DNA from: Conus ventricosus
Lineage: Eukaryota; Mollusca; Gastropoda; Neogastropoda; Conidae
Length of the DNA stretch: 64,000 nucleotides
NCBI GenBank assembly: GCA_018398815.1
Contig: CM031595.1
Coordinates: 139,370,059-139,434,058 of the forward strand
Direction of reading: 5' to 3'
Part shown: positions 32,776-45,159 of the stretch, piece by piece
How the letters are laid out: every line of letters starts with the position of its first letter
Position numbering within the stretch: position 1 is the stretch's first letter
Translations under genes and position numbers: made by a program
Notes under the pieces: model-generated
Databases searched by the model: none
What the model saw: only the letters and a program-made list of their open reading frames with translations
What the model was told of the DNA's origin: nothing

Positions 32776-33969
32776 GCGTGTGACAACCTCGGCTACAGTG
32801 AGGATGTTCACTCAGTCTGCCTTCACTGCAGGCAGTGACTGTCCTCAGTAGGAAACGGACCAGACACTTTTTGCCCCTCTTTCCGTTTTTTGTTTGTTTG
32901 TTTCTCTTTTCTCTTTGTTCCAGGAAGTCTATGACACCTTTTTTCTCTGGTGGCAAATTACAGTGTGCCAGTTTTTGTCAGGTTTTGGCGTCTAAAGAGA
33001 CAGTAAATGTAGATGAAAGCGGATGCTAGCTGGTCAGCCTAGAGTGTCTGTTAGACCATATGGCGTTTAAAAAAGATTGTTTTGTTTGCTTGAGTTTTTG
33101 TTGCATTTAAATGCTTTTTATGGGAGGATGGATTTTTTTTTTTTTGAGGCAACAATGGGGGAGGGAGAAGGTGGGGGGGGGGGGGGGGGGGGGGGGGCAG
33201 GGAAAAATGGCTGACATCCTGAGCATGGCCCAGTCTTCTTTGCCTGAAGGATGCTAATGGGTTAGGTACTGTGCGATTAATTGATGTAAATATGTAGATA
33301 TTGTCTCTGCCCTGTGTTTCTTTTCCAGGATGGGATTCCGTTCTCTCACTCCCCCACTCTCCCCTGTTCTCTCCCCTCCTTGGTGACAGCTCTGACAAGC
33401 CCCTGTGTGATCAGTGGGGAAATAACAATAGAAGTACAGCTAAAACATGGCAGTTTCATGCCTACAGAAAGTGACACGACAGAAGGGCAGGGTCTACTTA
33501 TGTAGGTGGTTTGAGGGCGACCTGACATTGCTGCTGCCACTGCTAACAGATTTCATCTGGGATGCTTGTGGAGATGGCAGTTAGGATGAATGTTAGACGT
33601 ACTTTTTTTTTTTTTTCCTCCACTTGATTTAAGAGTTTTCAAAAAGATCATTTTGTGGTTGGTAGTAAATGAATTATCCCCATGATTCATACTCCATTGT
33701 CAGAAATGTGCTGATATCATGTCTCCATTAAATAGTTTTTTTGTTGTTGTTTTTGTCTATGATTGTTTTGTTTCTGTCCTCGTCCATATTATGTCGGTGT
33801 CTGGGGGTTTTGCATTGTGTGGATATCACCATTCCAGACTCTATGTCCAGTCAGTCTGTTTGAGAATCAGAGCTGAATATTCTTTGATTTGATGATGCTG
33901 AGATCGAAAGCTGAATGTGACAATCATTTTGTATCTTGAAAGTGAATATTCACACTTGTAGTTTGGACA
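32776..33969. other. Non-coding sequence with G and T runs
   Basis: A G-run lies at about 33172-33197 and T-runs at about 33131-33144 and 33604-33617. No gene is recognised. Confidence 0.45.
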
Positions 33970-34056
33970 GAATGAGTGTATGGTTTTGCATTACATGAAG
34001 ATGATTATGCAGGTTTATGTATGCTCTCTCTCTCTTTCTCTCTCTCTGTGTCTCTG

Positions 34057-34110
<54 letters not shown>

Positions 34111-34310
34111 GTTTTGTGTTACACAAAGATGATTATACAGGGTTATGTATTTGTGCTCTTCTCTTTCTCTGTCTCTGTCTCTTTCTTGCTCACTCTCTCG
34201 CTCTCTCTGTCTCTCATGCACGCACACACACATAAACACACACGCACATACTCACACACACGTGCGCGCACACACACACACACACACACATATCTGCAGT
34301 TTTTTTTTCA
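33970..34310. repeat. Duplicated block with TC and CA arrays
   Basis: GGTTTTGCATTACATGAAGA at about 33981 and GGTTTTGTGTTACACAAAGA at about 34110 head two diverged copies, each followed by TC and CA arrays (34061-34107, 34221-34290). Confidence 0.85.
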
Positions 34311-35029
34311 TTTTGCAAGCTAGATTTAGTAGAAGATTATGATATGATTGAAAAGTCAACAAATGGGAAAAACCATGTGATCTTGCAGAATCAACATGAA
34401 CCAGGAGACCACTGCCCGCTGTGGCTGCCAGCCATACAGAGATGCAGGAGTGTCAGCTTTGCAGCAGAAGGGTTGGCTGTAAATCACATCAGTGTTAGTA
34501 CTGACTGCTTACATTACTTGGTGAATGGAAAAGTAGAGGGCTCAGTTGCCTGTAGGGTACTGTCACACAGTGGACAGTACGGTGTGTATTCCATCCATAT
34601 GTTGTTTGAAATGAGCACTAGAAGTCTGTGTCACAGTCAAGATCGTTTTGATGTCCTGTATGACATCATCAGTTAAAAAAGAAGAAAGAGAAAAGAAAAA
34701 AAAAGATTGAGGAGAGGGGTTGGAGAGAGTGGGGTGGAGGGATGTATGCATCATCACTGAAAGTGATGCGGTGGAGAAGACACAGTTAAGTCTTGTTCTC
34801 TTGACGTTTGGGTTTGGGTTTTTTTCTCTTCTTTTTGCTGTGTCATCTTCCATGCCATTTCAGTGGCATTACTCTAACAGTGGTCAGTCCTGCTCCCTGA
34901 CCACAGCCGCATCATGGCTCCTCCCACTGCAGCCTCCGCACTGGCAGTCCACCGGGAGCAGACTATGTGGGATCTTTAGGAGGTAACACTGCACTGCCAT
35001 GGAGTCCCTTCAATGGTGTTCAGTGATTT
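34311..35029. other. Non-coding sequence
   Basis: Open frames of about 90-110 codons occur (34344-34676 plus, 34563-34853 minus) but have no recognisable domain or splice context. Confidence 0.4.
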
Positions 35030-35462
35030 CTGTTCTGATCTGCATTGATCTGTTCAATGACTTCTGTTCTGATCTGTTCAGTGACTTCTGTTCTGATCTG
35101 TTCAGTGACTTCTGTTCTGATCTGCATTGATCTGTTCAGTGACTTCTGTTCTGATCTGCATTGATCTGTTCAGTGACTTCTGTTCTGATCTGTTCAGTGA
35201 CTTCTGTTCTGATCTGCATTGATCTGTTCAGTGACTTCTGTTCTGATCTGCATTGATCTGTTCAGTGACTTCTGTTCTTATTTGTTCAGTGACTTCTGTT
35301 CTGATCTGTTCAGTGACTTCTGTTCTGATCTGTTCAGTGACTTCTGTTCTGATCTGTTCAGTGACTTCTGTTCTGATCTGTTCAGTGACTTCTGTTCTGA
35401 TCTGTTCGGTGACTTCTGTTCAGTGACTTCTGTTCTTATTTGTTCAGTGACTTCTGTTCAGG
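35030..35462. repeat. 24/34-bp minisatellite, about 15 units
   Basis: The basic 24-bp unit is GACTTCTGTTCTGATCTGTT plus CAGT. Several units carry an extra 10 bp (TCTGCATTGA), making 34 bp. Both types are interspersed. The 24-bp type gives a period-8 Asp-Leu-Phe-Ser-like peptide in one frame, which the 34-bp units break. Confidence 0.95.
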
Positions 35463-35998
35463 GCACAGAATTCAAGAGACTTTTTTATGGGGATGGACAA
35501 GGATGGGAATGATGAGATGATGGCTTGGGATTTCATTCTGTTCTGAGACTGCATGACAGGGCTGTACTCTCTGTTCACTTTAATAAAAGTATCCCAATGG
35601 TCATCCAGGCCCGAAAGATGCAGACGCCTGCAGTGTTGGTTAGGAAATTTGAGCAACACTGTCAGAGATGCATCCATTCATTGGATGAAACTCAAGTGTG
35701 TGGTTCCTGTCTTCCCAGTTGAGCCCAGAGCAACCTCAGCTCTGGGAAAGAACTGATGGGGGTTTAAAAAAAAAAATTCCAAGAAATGAATTACTCGAAT
35801 GGGAATATAGAACCCATGCAATGTCAGCGGGTGTGCTCTTGAAATGTGATCTGCCATGTTGACCATGGTTCAAGAAGGGTCACACAACTCTCGGCCCATG
35901 TACGCCAAGTCGAACAAAACTTTAAAGACGTTGTATGTCCATACCAGAACAGAATGGTAAAGACTGCATTTTCTGCCCGTTACCCTGGCATTGAACTG
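35463..35998. other. Non-coding sequence between minisatellites
   Basis: Overlapping open frames of about 60-80 codons on both strands have no recognisable domain. Confidence 0.4.
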
Positions 35999-36662
35999 GT
36001 CACACACCTGTTGTAAGCCAGTGCCCAGCAGTCAGCAGGGCCTTCTGGTCACACAAACATTGTAAGGCAGCGCACAGTCATTGTTTAGGCCTTTAGGTCA
36101 TACAACTATAGTAAGGCAGTGCCCACTCATCATTTTGGGTCTGTAGGTCATACAACTGTTGTAAAGCAGTGCCCTGTCATCAGTTGGACTTAAGGTCATA
36201 CAACTGTTATAAGGCAGTGTCCAGTCATCAGTTGGACTTAAGGTCATACAACTGTTATAAGGCAGTGTCCAGTCATCAGTTGGACTTTAAGTCATACAAC
36301 TGTTATAAGGCAGTGCCCTGTCATCAGTTGGACTTGAAGTCAAACAACTGTTATAAGGCAGTGCCCTGTCATCTGTTGGACTTGAAGTCATACAACTGTT
36401 GTAAGGCAGTGCCCTGTCATCTGTTGGACTTGAAGTCATACAACTGTTGTAAGGCAGTGCCCTGTCATCAGTTGGACTTGAAGTCATACAACTGTTGTAA
36501 GGCAGTGCCCTGTCATCAGTTGGACTTGAAGTCATACAACTGTTGTAAGGCAGTGCTCTGTCATCAGTTTGGACCCTCATGTCAAACAGCTGTTGTAAGA
36601 CAGTGCTTAGTCATCGTCTGGGTTGTTAGATCATACCATTGATGTAAGGCAGTGCCCAGTAA
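35999..36662. repeat. 48-bp minisatellite, about 13 units
   Basis: The unit reads GTCATACAACTGTTGTAAGG, then CAGTGCCCTGTCATCAGTTG, then GACTTGAA. Units are diverged at both ends and most alike in the middle (about 36310-36560), as expected if new copies are made in the centre. Because 48 is a multiple of 3, both strands stay open (157 codons plus, 97 minus). Confidence 0.95.
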
Positions 36663-36764
36663 TCAGGTGGACCCCAAAGCAGCATTGCAGTCCAGTCCTT
36701 AATGTGTGAACTGTCATCAGAGCACAGACTGGTAGAAAAGACCTGTGGATTGACATCAAAGTGG

Positions 36765-37235
36765 ACAGTTCTTTCTGGTTGTTATAGACTGTGCAAAGTA
36801 TGATTCTTTGGTTATTGTTGATTGTGCAAGGTCTCATTCTTGCAGTTGATTGTTCAAAGTAGGATTCTGAAGATGCTGTAGATTCTGCAAGGTACGACTC
36901 TGGCACGGTATCATTCTCTGCCTGCTGTAGACTGTGCAAAGTATAATGGTCTGATTGCTGTAGACTGTGCAAGGTATAATGGTCTGATTGCTGTAGATTG
37001 TGTAGGCACAGTTCTCTGGTTGCTGTAGAATGTGCAAGGCAGAATTCTCTGATTGTGCAAAATCTGATTCTTTGATTGAGGTAGATTGTACAAGGTATGA
37101 TTGTCCAGTCGCTGCAGATTGTGCAAAGCGCAGTTATCTGGCTGTGGAGAAAGTGCAAGGTTATGAGAATAAAGATAGTGCAAGGGAGGAGTGTAGACTG
37201 CTGCAGATAATGCGTAGTGTGCTTTAAGGGCTGTT
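36765..37235. repeat. Degenerate minisatellite with TGCTGTAGACTGTGCAAGGT core
   Basis: About 12-14 diverged copies of a GCTGTAGA.TGTGCAAGGTATGATT.TCTGGTT unit, roughly 30-48 bp apart. The 224-codon minus-strand frame across it is a repetitive Leu-Gln-Gln-Ser peptide and is not regarded as a gene. Confidence 0.8.
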
Positions 37236-39429
37236 GTGGATTGTGTAAGATGGGGCAGTGCAAACAGCAGATCTTGCAGCTATGTACCTCACATACACTC
37301 TCCACGCAGAAAAAAAGAAAAAGAAAACAGGATTCGTTTCTTTTCTTTCTTTTTCTCTTTTTTTTTTTATCATATAGTGTTGTATATAATTTATTCCAGT
37401 CAGTATCATTTAGCCTCTGTTCTGAAATTACTCTTCTATGTACTTTCCCCTTCCATAAGCTTACCTATAGTGCTTAGGCAGCAAAAAGAAGTATTTGTTC
37501 GCATGCGTGTGTGTATGTGCATGCCAAAATACACCTGTACGTTACATCATAATTGTGTGATCTATCTTTACTTAAGAGTCATTTTGAGCTGCTGTTGGGA
37601 ATGAACAATCAAGAAGTGTACAAGACGAACTATTTGTCACAGAAATATCTCGACAGCTAAGAGATAGTTGTGATAATATTGATTTATGGTAGGTACATGT
37701 CTGATGGGTGTGTGGTCGTGGTCACCTACAAGAAGTGAATGTTTATGAGTGTGTGCATGTGTGAGTTTATTTTGTACTTGTAGTGTAGTCAGCAAACTTA
37801 TTTTTTGTTTTGATCGTTTTGTTTAATATGTAACAGCTGAACATTGTGCTGCTCATGGGTGGTGTTTTGTGTTGGTACAAACTCGTGCGTTATGCAGAAG
37901 TCGGTAATCACAGAGACACTTTCACACACTTGTTCTTTTTTTTTCATTGAACTGATTTTTCAGTTTACTAATTTCTTGTTACGGAGAAAATATTTACATT
38001 CATCATATTTTAAAATGCCCAGACCAAAACATATTTTCAGTTAAGTATGAATATGGTTCATGTCTTGAAGGTAACTCGCCCTTAGTCTTTTGTACAACAA
38101 AGAATTTAAATCTGTAATGTATTATGCGAAATACATTACCTGGTCCATTTGGCTATTTAATGTAATTTCCTGTCTCTTACTTTGATATTTTGCCTTGTGA
38201 TTTTTAGAGATTGATTTGGTTGTTGTTTTTTTTTTTTTTTTTAATGTTTTTTGGCTTAATCTTTGTTACATATGACTCCTCAAACTAGTGAAAATGTATG
38301 AGAATTTTTTCCTTTTTTTTTCTTCTCATTTCTAAATTTTCTCTTTTGTTACTTTTCTTTTTTTTCTGTTTTTTTTTATCTGTTTGTCATTTTTGTACTC
38401 ATTTCTATGTTTGTCATTTTTGTACTCATTTCTCATTTTATACTTTTTTCCTATAGTAAGAAGTACTTGTTTCTGTACCAGAAGTTGGATCAGGTTGATT
38501 AAATGATGCATGTAGTCAGACGTACTGATAGTTGTTTGGCCCAGAAACTGAGTGAGGTTGATGGAATGACACATGCAAAAAGAAGTACTGAGAGTTTTAC
38601 CATCAGAAGCTGCGTGAGTGGATAGAATGTGCGAAAGTGCTGGTTGCAGGCACCTCTTTATACATAACACCATGCCATTCCCGCAGACCGTTTTAGCATG
38701 TACATACGAATGGCTAACTTTCTGATAAAGCAAGATTATTTTATTCTGAATTAATGTTAGCAGTGATTTAAATCACACCAGTCCCCATATGGATCTGAGG
38801 AGGCTTTCAGTATCAATCAAATCCCTTGGAAATTCTTTGACTCTGCTCTTTTTTCCCCCATCTTTCTTTGTTTCTTTTAATTTTTCCCCCTGCCTTTGTG
38901 GCCCATTCACCTGTCTTTGATGTGTAAAGTCTTTGAAGTTTTCCTTTTTTTCTATCTTGTTTTGATTTAGAATGTGCCATTGTTTTTGTTGTGATGTCGA
39001 CATATAGGTAGTGAAAACAAAGTGGACATTAGCTGACTGTTCTGTCTGTTGCTTTGGGGATTCTGGGGGCTTTTCTTTTCTTTTCTTTTCTTTCTTTAAG
39101 TATGAATAGTTTTACCATCTTCTGGAAGTTCTTTTCTTTTCTTTCTTTAAGTATGAATAGTTTTACCATCTTCTGGAAGTTCTGTTCTGACATTCTTTGT
39201 TGTTGTTGTTGTCAACTTTCTTTGCTGATGTCTACTGTTTTTCTGCTGTTGTGGACCACACACTTGCTCCTAAAATTCTTTTACTCTTATTTCTGATCAC
39301 ACTTGATGACCTGCCAGATATTTTGCTGTAATCAGGTGACCAGGTAATGAAAACTGTACTCGCTCATGAGTGAAAGTTTTCCACCTGGGAGCAGAAATCA
39401 GCCACTCGGAAAATGCCAAATAAGGAATT

Positions 39430-39483
<54 letters not shown>

Positions 39484-40317
39484 GGGGGGGTATGAAGAAC
39501 ATTCAAATGCATCTGAAAACACCTTGAAAATGTTGAGTTCTGTCATGTGGTTTTGGTAGTATTGTTGTTGCATTTTAGGTTTGGGTTGTTGTTTTCTTCT
39601 GGTACTGCTACTTGTGGATGTGTGTTGAAGGTGGAGACTGATGATTCAAAAGAAAAGAAGTAAGAAGGTAAAGGTTCATGGCTTTGACATAGTTATTTAA
39701 GCATTGTTTCCATAGTCTGTGACAACATTTGTTTATTTGGTGAAGAAAAATAGCTTTTTAGGGCAGATTCTTGCGTCTTACAGGAGAACTTATTTGAAAT
39801 GCTTTGGTGGCATCTGAGAGAGAAGTGCTTCAACATGTTTTCTTCTGCTTCTGTTGGGCTTCATCCGTGACACTCTCTGAATCATTGCTGTTGCACCCTG
39901 TCAGGGCCTCAATGACCCCAGTCCCATTCTTTCTTTTCTGTTATGGAAAGTTTTACCCACGCAGTCAGTCAAGGCACTTGTTGTCTAGACGCTTAGCCCG
40001 TGTGGCTTTTTTGGGTGCATTTTTTGTTACATTCAAATTATTTTCATTAATTTTTTTACACTATTTTTTTTCCCAAGTCTGGGTTTGAAAAATCAAGTGG
40101 AATGGCTGGGGCCTTCAGCACAGCCTGGTCTGGCCTGCCATGATGATGTCCATGGTTTGTCTGCCACGTGAAGATTGTTTCAGAATGTCATCTTTTTCAG
40201 GATCTGACCTGAAGATTGTTTCAGAATGTCATCTTTTTCAGGATCTGACCTTTTCAGGGTGTAAAACCTTTTTTTCTATGTACGAGTTTAAAAGCCCTGT
40301 TGGTCGGCTTGACTACA
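37236..40317. other. AT-rich non-coding sequence
   Basis: Contains a duplication of about 49 bp (TCTTTAAGTATGAATAGTTT at 39093 and 39144), a T-run of about 40 bases (39439-39482) followed by G8, and a duplication of about 45 bp (GAAGATTGTTTCAGAATGTC at 40171 and 40210). No gene is recognised. Confidence 0.5.
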
Positions 40318-40482
40318 ATGATAATAATGATGATTATTTATGGCGCTTAATCTTACATTATAAGCCCTACACGCTTACAAATACATGAAAGGTTACAGAA
40401 AACATAAATGAAACCAATAAGATGAATATTGCAATAAGTACCATGCACCTACAAACAAGGGTGCATATTGACACACACACAC
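40318..40482. mobile_element. Dispersed repeat fragment with ATAATAATG head
   Basis: ATGATAATAATGATGATTAT is followed by TTATGGCGCTTAATCTTACA and later a (CA)n array. I remember similar TTTAT-GCGCTTAATC sequence as an abundant short repeat in molluscs. No second copy lies in this window. Confidence 0.3.
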
Positions 40483-42594
40483 ACACACTAAACACTATAA
40501 ACAGCAGTGTCTTGTTTGCCAGTATGTTTTTGTTGCAGTTGTTGTAATATTTAACTGTTTCCGAGTACTGTTTTTACAGGGGATGAAAGAGAAGAATCAA
40601 GTGGGATGGCTAATGGCTTCAGTACAGCATAGTTTTATCTGCTTTTAGGATGTCCGTGATGTAGCCATCATGTTGTGGACTGATGTACATGTTTTGTTGA
40701 TAGATCTTGGTTTTTTTTATGACAGAGGTTTCTTTCTTTCTTTCTCTATGTGAAGGGGGCCTGGTGTGGTTGAATGGGGAATGATAATCACACCAACACT
40801 TCATGGTATACATTTTTTTTTTGTTCTTCCCATATCGGTTCCCTGTTCTTCCAGTAGCAAAATGCAGAGTTGAGAAGTTATCTAATTGTTGCTTTTGTGT
40901 AGAACTAGAAAGTGACTTGCTCTTTGTTCTTTCCTTTTTCCCAAATGACTGCACTCTGTTCACCCATGTCTGTTTTTGGATTAGAATGATGATAATAATC
41001 CAAAAAGAGGCCAAGGCTATTAGCACAAAACGATTATTTGCACAGGAACTGTCAAAATGATAACCATGTTCAAGGACTGAATCTGCTGTAAACCATTCAG
41101 CTGTCTAGTTGTCAGACATGGAGATGTTCTTTTTGATTTGGTTGCATGTGTGCTGTGTGCTGTGACTCCAGAGGGCAACATGGGGGTGGTGAGTTTCACC
41201 CCAAGGGCATCCAGATTCAGAGCTTTATATTTGTCGCTTTGTTTCTCTCCTGCACAAGGGCAAGTCAACCATGCAAATTCTGGTGCTGATTTCAATTTTT
41301 TTTTTTTCAATCCATCGTGCCGTCATGCAATATTGCTGAAATCGCTGATTAAAGAGGAACTTGTGTGTCTAGTCCATGGCAAAATAATTTTGTTTTTTCC
41401 TTTAGGGTGAAAATAAGCTGTAGTGTCTGTAGTCATGTACATTTGATTAAAAAAAAAAAATTAAACCAGCTTTGTTTCCAAAGATTTTTGGTTATTTTAT
41501 TTTTTTTTTTAATGCAACCATCTGAATAGTCTTTGAATCGGTTGGATAATGAGACTATAGAGTACTGGTGTCAAATATGTAGGATGTGTTATGGCCCCGT
41601 CATTTTACTGTACATTGGAGTTCCTGGTACAGAATTTTTTTCTCTGGGTGGTCTCAAAACACCATCAATGGTGCCACTAGTTTACTGTGTCATTTTTTCC
41701 CCATAAGTATGTACTTAGAAGTTGTTCTGGCATAGTTCTTATCTGTTTTGCTCATTTTGTTTGATGTTCCTTTCAAAATCTTGTTACATGAAAGACTAAA
41801 GAGACTATAATTTAAAGTAAATTTTCAGAGTTATAGGAAGGAAGTTTTGCTTCACAGCGAGTAAATCACTTGTTTAGAGACTTCACTAGGACTGGGTGGA
41901 CACAGTGGTACAAGATCCTCTTTGATCAGATGTGACCTGGTCACCAAGTGCACCAGGACAGATTCAGCAATGCAGATGACAGCTCGTTTGAAACCACTTC
42001 TATCATTTTTTTCAATTTGCCGAATTGCTCACAAGGTTGTGTGTGTGTGTGCACGCGCATGTGTTTCAACAGAATTGGGTGTTCCCGATTGGTTGATGTC
42101 AAATCAAGGGCAGTGTTGTAATTAACTTGCATTCCTAAGGTCCCTGTCTTGTTCTGCGTCAGTGACCAAGTACTTCCCCTCGCCCTGTTTATGCATCGTC
42201 AGTACAAGTAGAGTGGAACACTTGTTAGTGGGGCTTCACTTTATTCAGTTTTTCTTGCGGTTTGATTCATGTTTATTTAGAGTGTTCCCCCACCCCAAGT
42301 CTTATTGAAGATGAATTCCCATGTTTTGAGGAACAGCTTTATGTTCTGCGTATTGAGTGAGAGTTCTCTCAACTTGCATGTCCAGCAGGTGGATTTTTTT
42401 TTGATTTTTTTTTTTTATGGCACAATCTGACTACTCCGAAGAAATATGATTTAGGCAATGGAGGCTCATTGGCAGTGTACTTTTCACAGTGAAGAACCTA
42501 ACCTGTGGCCACTGCATGTGAATTACGTTCAGTTTTCCTGTCCGTCTTATCTTATGCCTTTTTTTTTTATTTAACCATTATTAGAAAAAAAAAA
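40483..42594. other. AT-rich non-coding sequence
   Basis: A- and T-runs (41449-41460, 41500-41510, 42395-42415). Open frames up to 135 codons (40619-41026 minus) have low-complexity composition and no domain that I recognise. Confidence 0.45.
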
Positions 42595-44072
42595 TTTTTG
42601 TCAGCAGGAAACTACCCTCCAGTCAGCCTAACATCTGTTGTCTGTAAAGTTTTCGAGGGTTTTATTCGAGACGCTCTTTGCCAGCACTTAACCAAACATG
42701 ACCTGTTATCTAGAGAACAATTTGGATTTACCACAGGGCGTTCATGTGTTACACAACTACTTGTTACTTTACAAGATTGGTTAGTTACATTGGATGAGAA
42801 AATACCAGTTGACGCAGTCTACCTAGACTTGAGGAAAGCATTTGATACAGTTCCACACCAAGACTGATAAATAAACTGGGAGGCTACGGTATAAAAGGCA
42901 AGTTACTATTGTGGATCAGAGATTTCTTAAAAGGAAGATCACAGTTTGTAAGTGTAAACAGTAGTAAATCATCGAAGGTCAACGTGACTAGTGGAGTACC
43001 ACAAGGTAGTGTTCTCGGACCGACCTTGTTCATATACTTTATAAATGATATGCCTGAGGAGGTAGATTGTAAAGTAAAAATCTTTGCAGACACCACCAAG
43101 GTTTACTCTGCTATCCGAAATATTGAAGACAGAGATCATTTACAATTGTGTATACACAATCTAGTGAAATGGACAAATACTTGGCTATTGCAGTTTAATA
43201 GCGAGAAATGCAAAGTTCTGCACCTTGGAAAGAATAATCCACACTATCAGTACACAATACTGGAAAATGGGGTTAATAGAACACTGGAAAGTACTATTGC
43301 TGAGAAGGATTTAGGTGTCACCATGGACCCAGATTTGAACTTTGAGACTCGTATAAACAACATTGTGAAAAAAGGTAATCAAATGGCTGGCCTTCTTGTG
43401 AGGACTATTACAAATAAATCTCCTGAAATTATGATTCCATTGTTCAAAGCACTAGTTAGACCAATTATTGAATATGGAAACTCAGTATGGTGCCCCTATC
43501 TTAAAAAACATATGAATATGATTGAAGGTGTTCAACGAAGATTTACAAAGTGTATAACTAGAACGAGTACTCGTGATCTTAGTTATGAGGAGCGCCTAAC
43601 TCTGTTTAGGTTGCCTAGCCTAGAATTCAGAAGACTAAGAGGTGATCTCATTGAAGTATACAAAATTATGCACAATATTTATGATCCTTGCACCACCTCT
43701 TCCTTGTTCACTATGGCTAACTATGAAAAGACTCGAGGACATAAACTTCAAAATAACCAAAACTAATTTTGCAACTAACCAGTTTCGCAAATTTTTTACT
43801 AACCGTATCATTAATCTGTGGAATAACCTTTCCAATGACACTATCAACGCGCCATCAGTAAACGCATTTAAAAATCAAATTGACAAAAAGTTTAAAGACC
43901 AGGTATTTTCCACTGAGTTGGATCTTTATTAAGATGATGATAAATGATACACTATGCCTGACTTAAGCCATTGGGACTTTCACGAGAAAGTGATCCAAAA
44001 GCACATAAACGGATACTGACGGCAAAAGGCTATTAGCCTATAGCCATACATTTCTGTGATTCTGTGATCTGT
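42595..44072 (+). mobile_element. CR1-like LINE, 5'-truncated and inactivated
   Basis: Encodes the C-terminal two thirds of a non-LTR reverse transcriptase. In order: NYPPVSLTSVVCKVFEGFIR; DAVYLDLRKAFDTVPHQ (motif A); TSGVPQGSVLGPTLFIYFIN (motif B); KIFADTTKVYS (motif C); a thumb region; and INLWNNLSNDTINAPSVNAF near the end. In motif C the second catalytic Asp is Thr (43092-43094), which should abolish activity. Frame breaks at about 42857 and 43750 add to this. The 3' end TTCTGTGATTCTGTGAT (44051-44068) is the octamer-type tail typical of CR1 elements. The upstream endonuclease part is absent. Confidence 0.88.
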
Positions 44073-44177
44073 TTCAGTGGATTTAGATCTCCTCCTGTTA
44101 TACTGGGCATTGAGCGACTGGAAGTTGTTCTTCTTCCTAAAATACTGGTTCTTAAAAACGAGTAGGTCACCAGTGCG
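44073..44177. other. Spacer between two convergent LINE ends
   Basis: About 105 bp of sequence not recognised as part of either element, although part could be 3' UTR of the minus-strand one. Confidence 0.4.
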
Positions 44178-44475
44178 CATGTTAAAAAGTAAAATAAAAT
44201 AACATAAAATAGTGCGACTCGGTCCGTTGGCCCTGGAGCAAATTTGGCAACAAGGGGTCGCACTAGATATTCAAGAAGTTAAAAGCAATGGCCAAATTCA
44301 GGCCGCGCCAAGGTAACCATAAAATATCTGGGGAAGTTAAAATAGAAAAACAATGGTCAATATGCAGATCTCAAAACTGTCAGATCAATTTGCTTTTTAA
44401 ATGAGACTGCATTTGTGGCAATCTTGATGGCACCCGGCAGCGAGTTCCACAGCCGTACAGAACAAGGATGAAATT
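44178..44475 (-). mobile_element. 3' end of a second LINE
   Basis: The minus strand 44470-44357 encodes a peptide with SVRLWNSLPGAIKIATNAVS and FKKQID, ending in TGA. RLWNSLP...SFK is the typical C-terminal signature of non-LTR reverse-transcriptase ORFs. A 3' UTR follows with GGCCAACGGACCGAGTCGCA and an ATTTTATGTTATTTTATTTT tail. Only the last 40 or so codons remain, so it is strongly 5' truncated. It differs from the plus-strand element. Confidence 0.7.
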
Positions 44476-45159
44476 TATTTATTTAGTTTATCACTGAACC
44501 AAGTACACTTTCTCATTTGAAATGCCTGTGCTTTAACTAGCTGTTGCTTTCCCCAATTTTTATTTTGATGCTTGAACACATCCGGTGGCTCCATTAACAG
44601 CACCTCACTTGGCGTGCATTTTATTCATTTGTTGATCCCACATTGCTCCTTCCACTGTTGGCCCGTTCCCCGATGTACAGAATTGTGTCCCTTTCTCCCA
44701 GCATTACTTCAGCCTCGCTGTACGCAGCACATGAAACCGGTGATCCTGCCAAGCGATGTACCAGGGAGATGACGACTAAAATGCATCACTTTGAGGATAA
44801 GCCCTCGTTGCTTTGAAAGGATATAATACCAGCCATTCTTTGGAGAGAAAAAAAATTGCTCTTAGCTTTACCAATGATTTTTGTATGCTCCAAGAAAGGC
44901 TGTAATTTGTATTCTGTAAACTGTAATGCGTAGATGATTTTCCCCCCTTTTTTGTGACTGGGTCCATTCATTTGCTTGTTAATTTTGAGTGCAAATTAAA
45001 TTGAATTGAGTTGCTTTCAGTGAGAGTTCTTTGTGCCTGGAATGCAAGTTGACAGCTGCATGTGTTTGATGTCAGACGAAAATGCAAATGGGAATCCAGC
45101 TGACAATCATAAGGCATTTTTTTGTTTCAAGAATTCACACAATTTGGTTTGGGTTTTGA
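44476..45159. other. Non-coding sequence
   Basis: AT-rich. Open frames of 60-66 codons on both strands have no recognisable content. Confidence 0.45.

Noticed and set aside
36631..37305. 224-codon minus-strand ORF
   Set aside because: It is the translation of a degenerate minisatellite (repeated Leu-Gln-Gln-Ser-Asp) without a recognisable domain.
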